NCBI GenBank assembly: GCA_030512295.1
Contig: JAULSR010000001.1
Location: 2,937,001 to 3,001,000 of the forward strand
Direction: 5' to 3'
Length of the DNA stretch: 64,000 nucleotides
DNA from: Bombardia bombarda
Taxonomy: Eukaryota > Ascomycota > Sordariomycetes > Sordariales > Lasiosphaeriaceae
The notes beneath the pieces are model-generated. The model searched no databases, had not been told where the DNA came from, and saw only the letters and a list, made by a program, of their open reading frames with translations. Positions 13,331 through 27,070 of the stretch are shown piece after piece. The position numbers and the translations under genes were made by a program. Positions within the stretch are counted from its first letter, which is position 1, and each line of letters starts with the position of its first letter.

Positions 13331-16300
13331 ACTCGCGCACTTCTTCCACACTTCATATCTCGATGACATGCGTCATCCAGCTCTCTATTTTTTCACATCC
13401 ACTTTGAGGCATATATCTCTAACTTATCCGGCCTCTATCTATCGACCTGCCCGACTGGCTGCCTACCCGACGAGGATAATATGATGTGATGGTTATCGTA
13501 GTGGATGGATGTGACTTCTTGAGACGGCACCGCTAAGCTCCTAACCTACCTGTACCCGGTTAGTGAAGCAACACCTCTGCTTGTTATACAAGTCCATCCA
13601 AAAACCTATAGATGAAGACACAAAGAAATAATGCAAACCCGTTGGCTAATAGATATTCCACCATCATCACCATATATATCAGTTATATATTTGTGTGTTT
13701 GTATGTGGTTCAGTGGTCGTTTGTTAAGCCGTCTGTCTTATGTTCAGTTTTCTTAGGGAGGAGGAGGGTGTAAGGAGGTAGTTGTGAAATCATATTATAC
13801 ATTCAGTAACAAACATCATGGTACGTATGCTGTGTTGTAGTATGTGTTTAAGCTATCATATGCCCATGCTGATCTGTAACAACACCCAATGCACTGGAGC
13901 CTTGCCTCCTGTCCTGATATACCTAGAAAATATGACGCGGATGTGGTTTCTAAAGACTATCAAGGTGTGAATGTGTAGGCCTGTTTGGAGATAAATCATT
14001 AGCACTCACTTAATGTAGACTAAGACTTGAAATTGGTATATTGGCGAGAAATCACCACCATGAGTTTACTTCATGTCTTACTCTGAATCTATGACGGCTT
14101 AGTGATTTTGGGGGACTGTCTTTACATGTAAGATGAGGTTTTAACAGTACTGAATCTTACCTAGATACGTCATTTTCGTGGTTCCTTGGTTGCTTCAAGA
14201 TAGCTTTATCTGACCTGATCTTTTAGTCGTTAGTTATCGGTTGTCAGAGGTCAACAGGAAACATATCTTGAGCAGTCCGTCAGAATCGTCGTCCCACTTT
14301 TGGAAGCCTCTACAGAAGAAAGTACGTCAGCTGTCCGTATCGAAAAAGCTGGCAAGTGCCATCAACCGCGCTTTAATGGATAATTACATTCAGTTTTGAA
14401 AGAACTGTATAGTCGTTCAGGTAGACATAAACACACGAAGAGTCTGTTGCAAGAGAATTAACCAACAGTTCGCGAAGCGTGATGACCCAAAGACGGTTCG
14501 TTTCGATCAATGAACCACATTCAGAACGGCAAGTTCGGCCATGTGGACAAGAAAGACTTGGTGGAATGGGCTTTAACTGACCCGAATCGAATATAGCTAT
14601 TCGTGGTCAACTTAGAGGCCACGCTAGTCCCTATGAAACCGATGTTGCTGTTTCTAGAGGTAGAGAAGGAAACACATTGTGGAGATGACGCTGAAATGGG
14701 ACATCAGAGAGCTCTGGATGGAGACTGGCTAGCTTTCTTTCTATGCTGACAGAGACTAGTTTTTCTCAGTTGCTGCTACTGGTGGCTAGAAATCTATAGA
14801 GAAGGACAGGTTGTGGAATCAAGGGCTTGGAAAGAAGCAGTCTAGCTAAAATATTATAGTGGTGGCTCTGAGGCAAAAGTATCTGCTTTAGAACCCCTGA
14901 CCGGATCGAATGATGGGCTCTCTTTACGATTCCGAAGGGAATGTTCTTATTCGGGAGACGACCCTTGGGGTAGGAAGTGAGGAAGATACTGAGCGAGTTT
15001 TCAAACTCCTGGTGTGAAAATATTAGGGATCAGCAACGTATATAGCAAACTAGCTAAGTGCACCATCACCTTGGTTTAAGTTAGCATGTCATGGCCAGTT
15101 GATCCAGCTGTCAGTAGCTGGCGATGAGCAAACACTTTCGTCATTACTGTAGAATAGAGCCCGTTTGTATCAATGGATAGCTTCTAGCAGTCTTTCAGAG
15201 CAATCCTTTACTCGTAATGTAAATACTTCAACACCGCAGACTGCTCTATGCAACGCATACCTCATTGTTCAATCTGAACAAGTTGAAAGCAAGCTACTCC
15301 AAAGTCTCGCTTACCAGATTAACAAAATCGACGGATACAAAGTCAATGAAGTATGTTCCAAACAGGCATATGAAATGTTGTGCTTTAAATATTTCTGATA
15401 TCCAATTAATTAATTACCTTAGGAACATACCAATATACGTAGGTATAGCATCGAGCAAAAAGTCTGTTTACACTCAGTAGGTGGATAGAAAGGTCTAATA
15501 TAACTCAGCTCATTTACGAATGAAGATATGGCTCTTGACGTATGACATGCCAGTAACTTATATGTTTATCGATGAGATACTTGAGAGGCGGTGGAGTCCG
15601 CGATAGCATGTAAAACTGTCTTCGTTGGTTTGGCTCTGGACAGATGTTCTCTCGCATTTGTTCCCCCCGCCCCTCACATGAAACAATAATATCGCTAAGA
15701 CTTACGCGAATGATGATAGTTATAGTACTGATAATCCATCATGAATATTATTAAGTTTTGGTCCGCCGTGCTTGAGTCAGTACGTTCATAGCACACCGAG
15801 AGAATTGTTCTCCCTTTTTCACCGCAGTTTAGATTCCGCTTTTCTCATACTATTAACCTCTTTATATTGACCATAACCCCGGACGGCGCTTCTCTCTATA
15901 TCTGCATATAACGAACGGTCTATCTATGCTTCCTGCTAGACCGCTACCTAGGTATCTACCCAGGCATATAATCCAGAAGTACAGACCACAAACCCCCAAA
16001 ACAAGTCGGACTCGCTAGGATAATGCCGCCCGTAGATAACTAGAGGGGCTGCTGCAGCAATAACTGATCCGTATCTAGAAGCGTAGATGTCGGTGGTCAC
16101 GATCACGAGGTGATGAACTCGAACAGTGGCATGTGTTCATAATACGAAGTTCAAAAGGGGTTCAGATAAAGTGTTCTTCTTCTCCCTGGTGTTTGTACTC
16201 AACTGCTGACAGTAGAACTAGTGATTTTAGGTACTATTAGGTATCATATAAACACTTTAATTGGACTATGAGGGTGTATGGGGTTCATTCAGAAATGGAT

Positions 16301-16720
16301 GCATTGCTATTGTCAACTTGAAGTATCCTTTCAATCAGTCTCTTTCCATTGCTAAGTTGTCAAGGCACTCAAGCTAAATATCCCCTTAATTCGGCACATT
16401 CCAATTGTGTCATAAACTACAATCTCAACAATGACAAATATGACGACTACAGTTCATTATGATGTATCATTCATCTATGTCTCAATAGCAAGAACTCCTT
16501 TGTGTCTTGCGTGTTTGATCCCTCGATGATATGTTGTTATTCATGTGATTCAACAAACTTAGCAATCAATAGCGTGTGATGTGTGATGGTGTGTATTCGT
16601 ATATGACACCAAACAACAATGTGATGTGATGAGAAAAGAATAAAACCTTAAACCCGACGAAACGCCGATCTGTTCTGGACTCAAACACGATCCTTGTCGA
16701 CACACAGCCAGTAGCAAGCC
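13331..16720. other. AT-richer island inside the gene desert
   Basis: Base composition changes visibly here: the sequence is more AT-rich, loses the polypyrimidine blocks and microsatellites of the flanks, and contains frequent stops in all frames. Boundaries are approximate. A short decayed retrotransposon-like fragment lies near its centre. I read it as an old transposon insertion degraded by mutation, possibly with RIP (C-to-T mutation of repeats in ascomycetes). Long terminal repeats and target-site duplications were not found by eye. No functional gene is evident. Confidence 0.5.
14742..14893 (+). mobile_element. decayed fragment resembling Copia-type retrotransposon RNase H
   Basis: Translation gives YADRD followed by a stop, where the Copia RNase H signature has (Y/F)xDADW; TGG to TAG would explain the stop. 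In the same frame, 24 codons after the Tyr, come a Trp and a KKQSS motif at the position of the family's SWxSxKQ motif. A shifted frame then reads SEAKVSALE, resembling the family's TEAEYxAL. The order and spacing fit the family; the exact matches are few and the frame is broken. It is a non-functional relic if real. No integrase, reverse transcriptase or LTRs were identified around it. Confidence 0.35.
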
Positions 16721-19055
16721 GTTGACTGTGTCTGACTCAAGACATGCCTAGCTGTTTATGGACCAAGACTTATTGTCCTGCGTGTAGATCACACACACAC
16801 ACACACATGGGAATGGGAAGATGGAGAGCGGCACGGATGGCGGACGGGAGTTTCCTTTCCCTTTGTTTGCTTTCTTTTTTGTGTCATGTCGTTCTTGGGG
16901 GAGAAGCAACAGTTACTCGAGAGACAACTAACAGCGGGTATACGTAGATGTTTTCTGGTTGGTTGCGAGCTTGTGCTACCTACAATGCAAGGTTGTATAT
17001 TTAGCTCAACTCCGCCACAAACCCGTTTTCTCGCCTTGCCGCCCCCGACCAAAAGCAGCTTACACCACCTGATGATAAGTACTTATGGTTGGAGTTTTCT
17101 GGGTCTGAATCTGGTCGGAGCAATCGGGAACCGGTCATCAGGTTGATTGTTTGACATGCAGCGCAGCGGCGCCATCAACAACAGCAATAAGAAGAGAAAA
17201 AGGTAACCCAGAAAGTTTAAAAATGGACAAACTCCAGATGAGCCAAGTGATGCAGCTGAATATGGAAATGGAAAGCCGTTCCTCCGGGCTTCCGAGCTGC
17301 CTTTTTTTGCTTGTCTAACTGCCTGTCCGCGCCGCACCCCGTGGCGGACGGTGGGGGACGATGTTGGATGGGGGACGCTGTAGGGAGCCAGAGGAGCTAA
17401 CGAGTTAGGCGGTTAGCGTTGTCGTTTGCCCCGGATTTTCCACCTGCCCATCGATTCGATCCAAGCGCATGCCTGCCGGCTGGCCGGCTTTACTTTTCGT
17501 TCTGGCTAGCTGGGGCAGGTCATCCTCGATTCTTTCACCAGTCACAACCGATTCGCTTGCTTCACTTCACCGCCCCGTTGAGATGGCGTTTTCTTGTTCT
17601 TTGGCGGATATTCGCGGCTAGTTGCCTGTATCTGTATTCTCTTCTGGGTTGGCTGTGCATCGAAGCTCTTTCCCAGGGCTTGGCTCTATCCATCACGGGG
17701 ATTGGTTCTTGGCCTCTCCTTCATTTTCCATCGCTTGCTTCCCTCGCTCATCCAACGATACACAAAGCACACAACTGCTTGTCCACGCACTCTCCTATCC
17801 CAACTGAACTGATTGATAGTTAAAGTACCCGACATAGATCGATTGGTGAAAGGTGATAGGTAGATTTGTAACCCCGTGATCAACGGCGTAAGCGTGTGCC
17901 CGCGAGTCACATAGATTAACCCCCAAGTGCTTCTCACACAGTGGTTGGCTGGCTGTGATATTTTAGTCCCTTGATCGCATCGCGCGACGGCGGCTTGTGA
18001 CGGCGGGCGCCACAGTAACGGGACGCCCGCGGAAGGGTGATGGGCACTGTCATTAGCCAACCAAACGTCAGGGACTTAAACGACGGTTGGGTAGGCAGTT
18101 CTTTTCTTTCGATATGTGAAAAGACCAAGTAAAGCGATCATTGGGTCAAGCTCGAGTATGGCAGATTCTTCTCAAGACCAATCAAGAAATCCATCAAGGT
18201 GCACAATAGATGAAAAGAAAAAGGCAAAAAGGGCACCAATCCAGTCATCCGCCCAGCCCATGCCCGTCTTACAAGCCCACCGACTGTGTCTGTGTTTGTG
18301 CCTGTGTCACGGACCTCAACAAAGTTCAAGTCGTGTTGCCGATGGACGGCCAAGTCAACAGCGACCGTTTTTGTCATCCACCCGCACGGAGCAGGTCGGA
18401 AAAAATGTGGCTTTTCTTTTTTCTCCCTTGTGCAATCGGCAAAGAAAAAAAAAAACGTGCTTTTCACAACAGACCTTTCGATGGCTTGATGATAGCTTTT
18501 TACAGCGCATAAAGTTTGCAAAATCATACGGTCGAATACCGAACTAAGTAACTAGTACGCTACATATAAGACATTCGATGACGACGACGACGATAGCGAC
18601 AATGATGGCTGACCATATTGACAGAGTGTGATGAACAATAAAACATGACAATAAAACCGATAGCTCCAGATCGGCGGCGTCTATGGCCATGATAGCTTAT
18701 TAACCGTCTTGAAAAGTCCTAACAAACAACGGATCTTTTTCTCCTCGCTCATTCTCGTCACATCCCGTCACATCAGCCTCTCTCATCACTTGGCATTGGT
18801 GACAGTGTCTTTTATAATTAGAATGGTCTGGATTGGCAACACCAGAAACAGCTTAGCTTAGCTAAAGCAAAAAGGCTTAAATATCAATTGTGATATTGTG
18901 CGTGCGTGATCCGATCCATGTTGAAGAAATTGAACATGGGATAGACACAATGCTCACGACGACGTGATGGGGAATCAATCGGTGACGGAATAAGCGATCT
19001 GACCTTGCCAAATAGAGAACCCCATCACCAACCGGGGACAAGGGGAGGAGGGCTG

Positions 19056-19083
19056 CCAGGGGCCAGGGGCCAGGGGCCAGGGG
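19056..19083. repeat. 7-bp tandem repeat (CCAGGGG)4
   Basis: Four identical CCAGGGG units in the gene desert. No role can be assigned. Confidence 0.9.
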
Positions 19084-22000
19084 GTAGAATCACGATCTTA
19101 CGAGTACATGAGGTGTGGTTGTTGATGGTGTTGAGAGAAAAGACAGACAAACATAATAAAGGTGGCTGGCCGCCGGGGATGAAGCAGTCCAGACGGGACC
19201 GACCGGAACAATTGTCCATAAAATCCATTTACTCAAATGACAGATCCAGAAAAGGGCCATCAACGTCAGATTGAATGCAATGCCAACCTGATGCCAATAG
19301 CGCATCACTTTCGACACACACTGACACCCACCCCTTATTATAGTTAGGGACCTCATTTATACATATGTACTGATTAGTGTATGTCAGTAAGCAGAGCGCA
19401 TTCTAATCGCTACATTGCCTACAGACGACATACGTTCTCAGTGATCTGCAGAAGAGAAAAAAAAGGTGTGGTTGTGGTTGCGCCGTAATGTCGCCATCAA
19501 TCCCTGTTGGAAATTGCGATTTGACACCCGCACCAACTCTTACTCAACTGACTGACTGACGGGACGGCCGCAGAGGCACATGCGAATAATTACTTAGCTT
19601 AGACCAAGGTAGGCATTGAAAATGGAAATACAAATGGCATTCCCCGTTCATCATCATTACTTAGACACAGACCTGTTCACTCAGCCTGTCTACACTGTAG
19701 TCACGTATCCTGTCCGCCACCCGCCAGCAACCATCGTGGAAAATATAGGTGGCGGACGGGCGGGCGGGCGAGCGGGATGGAGCGAGAATGGAGACGAGAA
19801 AAAAAGGAAAGGGAGCCCCCAAAAAAACGGACGGGAATGTCGAAACAGAAAAAAAAGAAAAGAAGCCCCCGGGCTTTGCTTTTTCTTTTGATCCCTGCGA
19901 GTATCTGTGTGCCTGTCTGTGTGTAACACGGATAAGATGAAAACCAGCCCGCTCTCCGCTCCCCGCCTTTTTCTTTCTTTTCCTGTCTTCTTGCATGCAA
20001 TTGCCAATTGGTGGTGAGCAAGAATGACAGTGAGAAAAGAAAAGAGAGAGAGAGAAAAAAAGCCAAGAGCCAAGAGCCCAAAGCTCGGTCCCGCGCAACC
20101 ACCAGCACCACCATGTGCGCTCTGACCCCTGGCCGGCCCCGTCCTGGCCCCTGGCCCAAATCCAACCCTGTAACCATACCATCCATATCCCGGTCTATCA
20201 ATCTGAGATTTTGTCTAGTTCCCCGATGGGGCTTGGATGGATGGATGGAATGGATGGAAAGATGGAGAGATGGTTGGAGCCAAAAACGGCGATAATCACC
20301 ATCCATACTTTGTCTGTCTGTCCGTCTGTGCCCGAGCGGTGGCGCGACGACAGCGGCACAGGGGGAACTGAAAGGGGCAAGGGTGGGTCTTGGATCTCAA
20401 ATGCTAGTAAATCTCAATCTCGACCTCAGCCTCAAACCATATCGTGAGCAGTATATCCCGTATTGTGGTTGATGATGATAGCGATGACGACGACAATGAC
20501 ATGTCGTTGCCGTATGAGTCTCGTGTGTGCAAGCGTGCACACAAAGTATAATCGGTCATAATATGTGCAGGTGGAACTTGCCATGGCCAGGTAGCTACAT
20601 ATTCTCGAGCTTCATGCACGCACTTACACGCACATACTTAGTCTATACGCCGTGCCCGTTGTCCGACTGAGACCGTCGTTGGTGAAACATACTGATGAGT
20701 ACCGGCTGCTATCCGTTCTTTTTTCCTTTCTCTCCCTTTACCGCTCTTGTGAACAGACTAGGGAATAGCTGGGTACCAATTCGGTAGTTAGATATGCAAT
20801 CGTGTGTGTGTGTGTATGTTGAGCTGTTGTGCTATCGTTGCGCAAATACACAGGACGCAATGGACGGAGCCAACATCACGAAACCCCGGGGCCCTTTCTC
20901 TTCCTTCCCCGCGCCATCGGCCGCTGTATGCCCGGACCTCGGCTTCCAGAAGGCAGAAATTAGAACGGAGAGCAGAATATAGCAGGGTGGTTATATGTAG
21001 AGAACCGTGGGGTGAGTCGGCGTACGGGGTAACTCGGTCTCCCGACCTAGCGGCTTGAAGCTGTTGTGCTCGCGTGATGGTTTATAAAGACTGACATTCA
21101 TCCATGTATCGTCCCCTTTTCTTATATTTTGTATGCTATTGGGGATGGTAGGACAGCATACGAGAAAGAAAAAGAATGCCAGGCACGGACAGCAAAGGAC
21201 TGTTTGGTTGGCTGGCTGGCTGGCTGGCTGGGTGTGTGCCTTTTTGATCAATCTGAGGATTTTGCACGCAGCACAGCGCAATGCAATGCAGTCAATCACC
21301 AATCCATCCATTCTCCATTCATTCAGAGTCGAGCCAAGCAAAGACAAGCAAGCCCTGGTTGAATTCGGGTCCTTGAAGCATAGATATGCGCGAATCCGTC
21401 CGTGTCTCCTATGGCTACAGGGGTTGTGGGGGAGACCATAAGAAAGAAATAAGGGTGGCTGCACTGGCTGGTTGGTGATGATCATTATTACCTAGTACTG
21501 TAGGGTCGTGTGCAATATTCCGTGATCATGGTCGTTGGCCGCTTCGCCGCCGCGGCCTTGCAGTAGTTGCCGTTCGACTACTGTAGGTCTAGGGCATGGC
21601 TACAGGTGATGGGTGGTCGCGGGCGCGGGGTACTCTATCAGTAGGTCGATCTATCTATTATCTGGAATAAATGGGGCCTGTTTGGATAAGGCAAGGCATA
21701 AGGCGCGTTTGATGAGATGTTTTGCTATTCCGTACTGCCGCATGCTCCGATGTGGTATGCGTCGCTGTGGCGCGCATCATAAGATTTGCTATCCCAGACA
21801 AAGGAAGTGAGAATCTCAGACTCTGGGTTACCATTGCTTGCTTGGTCATGGGCGGTGGGCGGTGCTGTTATCATGATTTCTCCTTGATGCATGAGAGTCC
21901 ATGGACGATCGACCTCTTTCCAACGGTCCGAGTGTCGTGCTGTGTGTGTCGTGTCGTGCACGAACTCCTGATGAAACAGACGACGAATCGGATTCTCACA

Positions 22001-23790
22001 ACGCTGTAACTAGCTGCAGGACCGTTGTCCCTTTCCTTCTGTGGTGCCAAGAGAGTCTGGTCTCCCGATGGGGAGCCAGTTGGGGGGGTCAGTTGGGGGA
22101 ACCGGGCAGCTAGTTGTTGGTTGTCGTTGTCGTCGTCGTCGTCCTCCTCCTCTCTCATGAGGGGATCTGTCTCGTAGGGATTGGTGGTCAGTCAAGGATA
22201 GGCATAAATCTGCGACAGCCGCGCTTTGCTCTGACAACCGCGCATTCAATCATCAAATCCGAGGGAAGGGAAAAGGGCAGAGAGGGTGGTTAGGTATGAC
22301 GTGGAACCATGGTTCATGGGCAACGGGTGCTATGATGTTGGGCTAATAACCCGACCTCTTTAGGTAGAGTGCCAAGCTGCCTCGCTGCCTCGCTGCATGA
22401 TGGTGGGGTTACGACGAGAACCCAAAGAGAGCTCACGAGAAAGCTTCAGCCTCTGGAGTTTGGGGGTTTCGAACCTGCATCCTTCCAGTTCCAGGCTATA
22501 TATTTCGAACCTTTGAGCAGCAGCCACCTATTCTAGTGCTGGTTTCACCGCATTGGGTGCGTGTTTCGTCGAGTCCATTGGATGTATTTGACTTTTCCTT
22601 TTCTAACAGCCGTGAACAGAAGAGAACCTAGGTAGTCGTCCAGAGGTGACGACGCCAATGCAAATCCAGTCTGGGCTCTTTCATAAGGTACCGGGCGGGT
22701 AGCTCCTTCACGTTTTTGTTGAACTGCAGTCCAGGACGTTAGTTCCTTCCTGCGAGAGCGGCTTAGTCCGCAAGCCGCGCTTCGGTGCGCTGCGTATAGG
22801 AAGGAGCGAGCTCAAAGAAGATGCCCGGTACCTTGCCTACAAATGCGTGCACCGCACTGTACCTCTTGCACATGCACCTGGTAAATTGGAAGGCAAGGGA
22901 CGGTACGGCAGGTATGATTCTGTGCGTCGCAACCTGGGTCGCAACCACAGCTACCTGGGTAAGCACCAAGTTACCTTAGCTTCACTGTTAGGGCTTCCAG
23001 TTCGTCTAGTACGCAACCTCACCTCACCCGAAAAGATAGGACGAACACGACGACGGCACGCTCGTTAAAGAACTCGCGTCGCTCGGCACACTTGGTCGGC
23101 GGCTGGGCCAGGGGGATTTGCAGACAGATGGCGAGAAAGGCATCATGAGAAACGGATCCCAAGTCCCAGGTCCCAGAAACCTGGTAGCTCGCCCCCTTTA
23201 TCAATGCAAACGGGCCATTCACGGTATGCCTAGTGAGTGACTGGGCCCATAGATGGGCGCCTCGAGCTTCTACTTTCTTTGGTTTTCTTGGTTTCTGGTT
23301 GAGTCTGCATTGTGTGCTTTGGATGCTTTGCCCGTCTGGCTGGTATTACTGGTCCATTGTTTGAGGGCGGGAAAGAGCGACTCGACAAACAATAGGATAA
23401 TAACGCAGCTTGTATCGAAAGATCAAAAGGCGGGATGGGCGATAAGATCCTTGTCCAAGAGGTGATAGCGGCCGTGATTGGTGCCACAGCACAGGGATGC
23501 TTCTGCCAATTGCCCGCGAGGGCGCTTAGAACCCTTGATTCCCCGCCGCCGCCATTCCCTTTCCCCCTGGCCCTTGAGCTGCCCGACCACACCTCACCCA
23601 GCACCTCAGTTTATTCACGCAGCATCATGATCGCATTGACACAGACACAGATACCCGACAGCTGGGCCGCTACAACTCATTCCATTTACTTTTTGCATGG
23701 CTCAAGTCATATCGAGGCCCAATGGCTTGGGGCTGGACAAGTGCAACTTCACCTGCTGCCTACTAGGGCCCGCGGCGTGGAAAATGGAAC

Positions 23791-23814
23791 GGAAATGGAA
23801 ATGGAAATGGAAAT
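23791..23814. repeat. 6-bp tandem repeat (GGAAAT)4
   Basis: Four perfect GGAAAT units in noncoding DNA. In one frame it gives a meaningless Met-Glu repeat, which inflates a spurious open frame. Confidence 0.9.
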
Positions 23815-25269
23815 TACCAAGCCAATGTCTCTGTGCATGGCGTGGCCGCGGCCGGCGCGGGGTCCATTCGGAACTTTCAACAAAAGCTGTCTGCTCATCA
23901 GTCATTGGCGGCACTCACAGCGTCCATCATGATCTATCATGGCCGGTGGCAGTGGACGGAGGGGGGCAGATCACTGCGACTCAATGTTTTTGCACCTGCA
24001 GCTCCCATTGAGGATATACCAATCCCAAGGCGTGGACGATGAGTTGAGGGCATACGAAGCACTTTCTCCCCCGCTCTGGTCGACATGAGAGTTACATCCA
24101 GGTACGAAGCGCAAATACCGTTTACAGGATCCCGGACTTGGGCGCACGAATTCCATGCATACAACAGCGCCTCATCAACGCACGCTCGAATCGAGGCTGT
24201 GGCCGACCCGGAGTCGTTATGCTATGCTATTTTGCGCGACAATGCCCGCTCTCTGCCCGCTCTTGCCCGCTTTGTCTTCTGTCTGCACCGCAACGCACTG
24301 CGCTGCGCTGCACTGCACCACGCTGGAGTGCGCTGGCGGCTGGATATCTGTCACTAGACAGACATTGACCGCCCAGTTTGACGTACAGACAGACCAAGCT
24401 GAGCTGTTTCTAATAAGGAATCCTTACACCGTCTGTTCACATGATCGGTCCTGCTGCTCACCCAACGACGTCAGGAGCCAGGACAAGAGCCAGGACGCTC
24501 CGCTTCGGCCTGCCTATCGGCGATATCTGCTCTTATATGCTGGTCGTCTGGCAAGCTAGGCTGGGTTCGCATATCGCAACGACTCGCCGGGACGCAACAA
24601 GTGATCTGGAGGCTAATTATGGCAAATATTGGATGTACCATGTACGCACTCTCTGCAGACCAACCACGGACGTTGAAAGAGCACTGCTCGACCCAGGGGG
24701 TAACTGCACATTCCGCCATTGACAAGCCCAGATCAGTGTCACTCTCTCTGCTCCTGCAGACCAGGGGCCTACTGGGCTTTTGTGCCTTCCTACTCGATAG
24801 CCCCCCTCCCCTTGCCCCCCGCGGACCCTTGCCTGCTGTTGCTGCTGGTCCCACTCGTTATGCACTAGTCAATGCACATCTTGCCATCTTTCCATGCAGC
24901 CTATGGCCAAGTCAAGCAGATGAGCCGGACCATATCCGCACCAGATTTGCATCTTTTTGCGTTAGAGGCAGCAAGCAGGGGCTCTAATTTTATATGTGGT
25001 TCTCGGTGCCGTCCAGTGACAGCTCGGCTCGCTATGTGTGTTAAGCGCTTTGGAGGTTGGGTAGACACTTATTTGCCTGGCACACCCTCATCACGAGTCA
25101 ACCGTTCTCGGTCTTTTCGCTTCTCTCGTCGTTTGTTCCTCTGCGTCCTGCAATCGATTACTCTGTGTATCGAGCTCATCAGGAGACGGACCGGGCCTGC
25201 ACACGAGATCTTGCAGCACAACAAGCGCCGGCCACAGCAGCAGCACGTAGACCGACTCCTCTCCTGGGT

Positions 25270-25290
25270 CCCCAGTCCCCAGTCCCCAGT
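25270..25290. repeat. 7-bp tandem repeat (CCCCAGT)3
   Basis: Three perfect CCCCAGT units just upstream of a CT-rich, leader-like block. Confidence 0.9.
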
Positions 25291-27047
25291 CCGGCATCCA
25301 TGAGGCGAGGCGGGTAACCTATCTTGCCGCCCCTCCCCCCCTCCCATCCATCCATCCATACCTACATACATACATCCAGAATACAACCGGCCACCACCTC
25401 CTGCGTCTAAGCCGGCGTCTGTCTCCACGAAGAACTTCCCGTGCAACCCTCCCGGCGACCCAAGACTCCCCCGTCCCTTCTCTTCAACTTTCCCCTTCTC
25501 CACATCTCGCCATTGCATCTGCCGTCCTGGCTACGAGACCAGAGACCAGCAAAACCCACGCCGTCAAGTGAAGCTCGGATACCTCGAAGGATATCGAAGC
25601 ACGACAGAATACAGCAATTCGCTTACAGCTGCCGTCATCACCGCATGCTGGAGAGCTTGGAGAGAGCAACTCCGCATTTTTGTTTGCAGGTGTACCGAAC
25701 GTGGAGGAACGAAGATTTTCGCCCGGCAACGGACAGCAGACCGTTCCATGTAATGACTGGCCTTTAGACTGTGTAGCCTCGCCGCTCATCCTGGTTCGCT
25801 ACGAAACACCCCGTGAAGTGTGATAATTCCTTACCGGTCAGGTATGTTCTACTTCCTTGTGCGCCCATTGCCCTAGATTTACATCGCTGGGGCATTCCTG
25901 GGTTGAGCACTGCAAACTCGGTCCGACGAATAGCTACACTCTGAGGGTCTCATGCAGCCTCCCGACTAAAGAGCCTTTATGTCAGCCGCACTCAACCCCC
26001 TTTTACAACCAGAAGTGCAATGTCTTAGGTCAACGCGGATGTTAACATTCATCAATATCAAACAACTAATATCATGGAGCGGCGGGTATCCAGTAAGACG
26101 CTGAGAAAGGTTGGAATCTGATTTTGGTCTCAGAGATATCACATACCATTCATTCTGTCAATTTACCTTGTAATTCTCATGGACCTTGCACACAGTACGA
26201 AGACAAAAGCGGAACAGCTCTCCCGGGAGGGAAGTCGACGCGGGGCGGCTGGGGTACGTCCAGTAACAGTATGGGGCATGAGTTTACTGTTTAAAGCAGG
26301 GTTACCGAAGCACGTCGTCTCAGGAGTCTGGGAAAATCCAGGGGATGTGATGGGTGGAATGTACGAATATTGATGCTATTGTCAAATTGCCATGGTGCTG
26401 GTGTTTTTTGACCTTTATTGTCACTTCGTCCTATATATTGACAGTCACTGTGCTGGGTGTTCTTGCTATGTTGGGCGGCTATGTTAACATCCTACTAGAG
26501 ACGGGTCTGTGAAGCTAGGTACGCACTCCCTTTGCTCTCGATGGTGAATGCAAGTAAAATAAGGATTGCGCGATGCTCACCACTAAGTGAACCGTTGGCC
26601 AAGCAAAGAACTTGTAACCGATCCAGAAGGGCCACCAACCTGATTCCGGTATGGACCATGACGGGCAAAACGGCTTTGTGTCTCATCTAAAAGACAGGCT
26701 GCAATCACTGGCTCTCAGTTGACGCCCGGTCGCCAACCACCACCTGCGCACCACAAATTCATGCTTAGAACCGCCGACACTTGGACGCCCGAGCGCGAAG
26801 GCTTCTTTCTGTACTACCTTGCCTACCTTGAAGCAGTTAAGTCTGGCAACAACCCCATTATTATTACTCTGTCATGGCTCACACCTTCCGTCGTCTACTG
26901 CAGCAGCCAGCAAGTACAATCGATGGCCCGGCTGTTAGTGAAGTTTATTTCTCTACCTTAGACAAAATGTTCAGTCGTCACAGTGAACACCGAGTGGGGT
27001 TATCGCCTACGTTGCTCTGCTCCGTGCCGTATCAACACTCTCACGTC

Positions 27048-27070
27048 TTTTTTTTTTTTTTTTTTTTTTT
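27048..27070. repeat. poly(T) tract, T23
   Basis: Uninterrupted run of 23 T about 1 kb upstream of spt6. Long dA:dT tracts exclude nucleosomes and are common in promoters, but this one is far from the spt6 start, so a role is uncertain. Confidence 0.85.

Noticed and set aside
19661..20306. Several overlapping minus-strand frames of 127-201 codons
   Set aside because: Open in multiple frames at once because of A/G-rich sequence; composition artefact.
20325..20345. CCCGAGCGGTGG, resembling the A-box of a Leu/Ser tRNA
   Set aside because: No B-box follows within 100 bases and no cloverleaf can be drawn.
22465..22475. GGTTTCGAACC, the reverse complement of a tRNA B-box, suggesting a minus-strand tRNA
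   Set aside because: No matching A-box, no anticodon arm and no acceptor-stem pairing could be found at the right distance.
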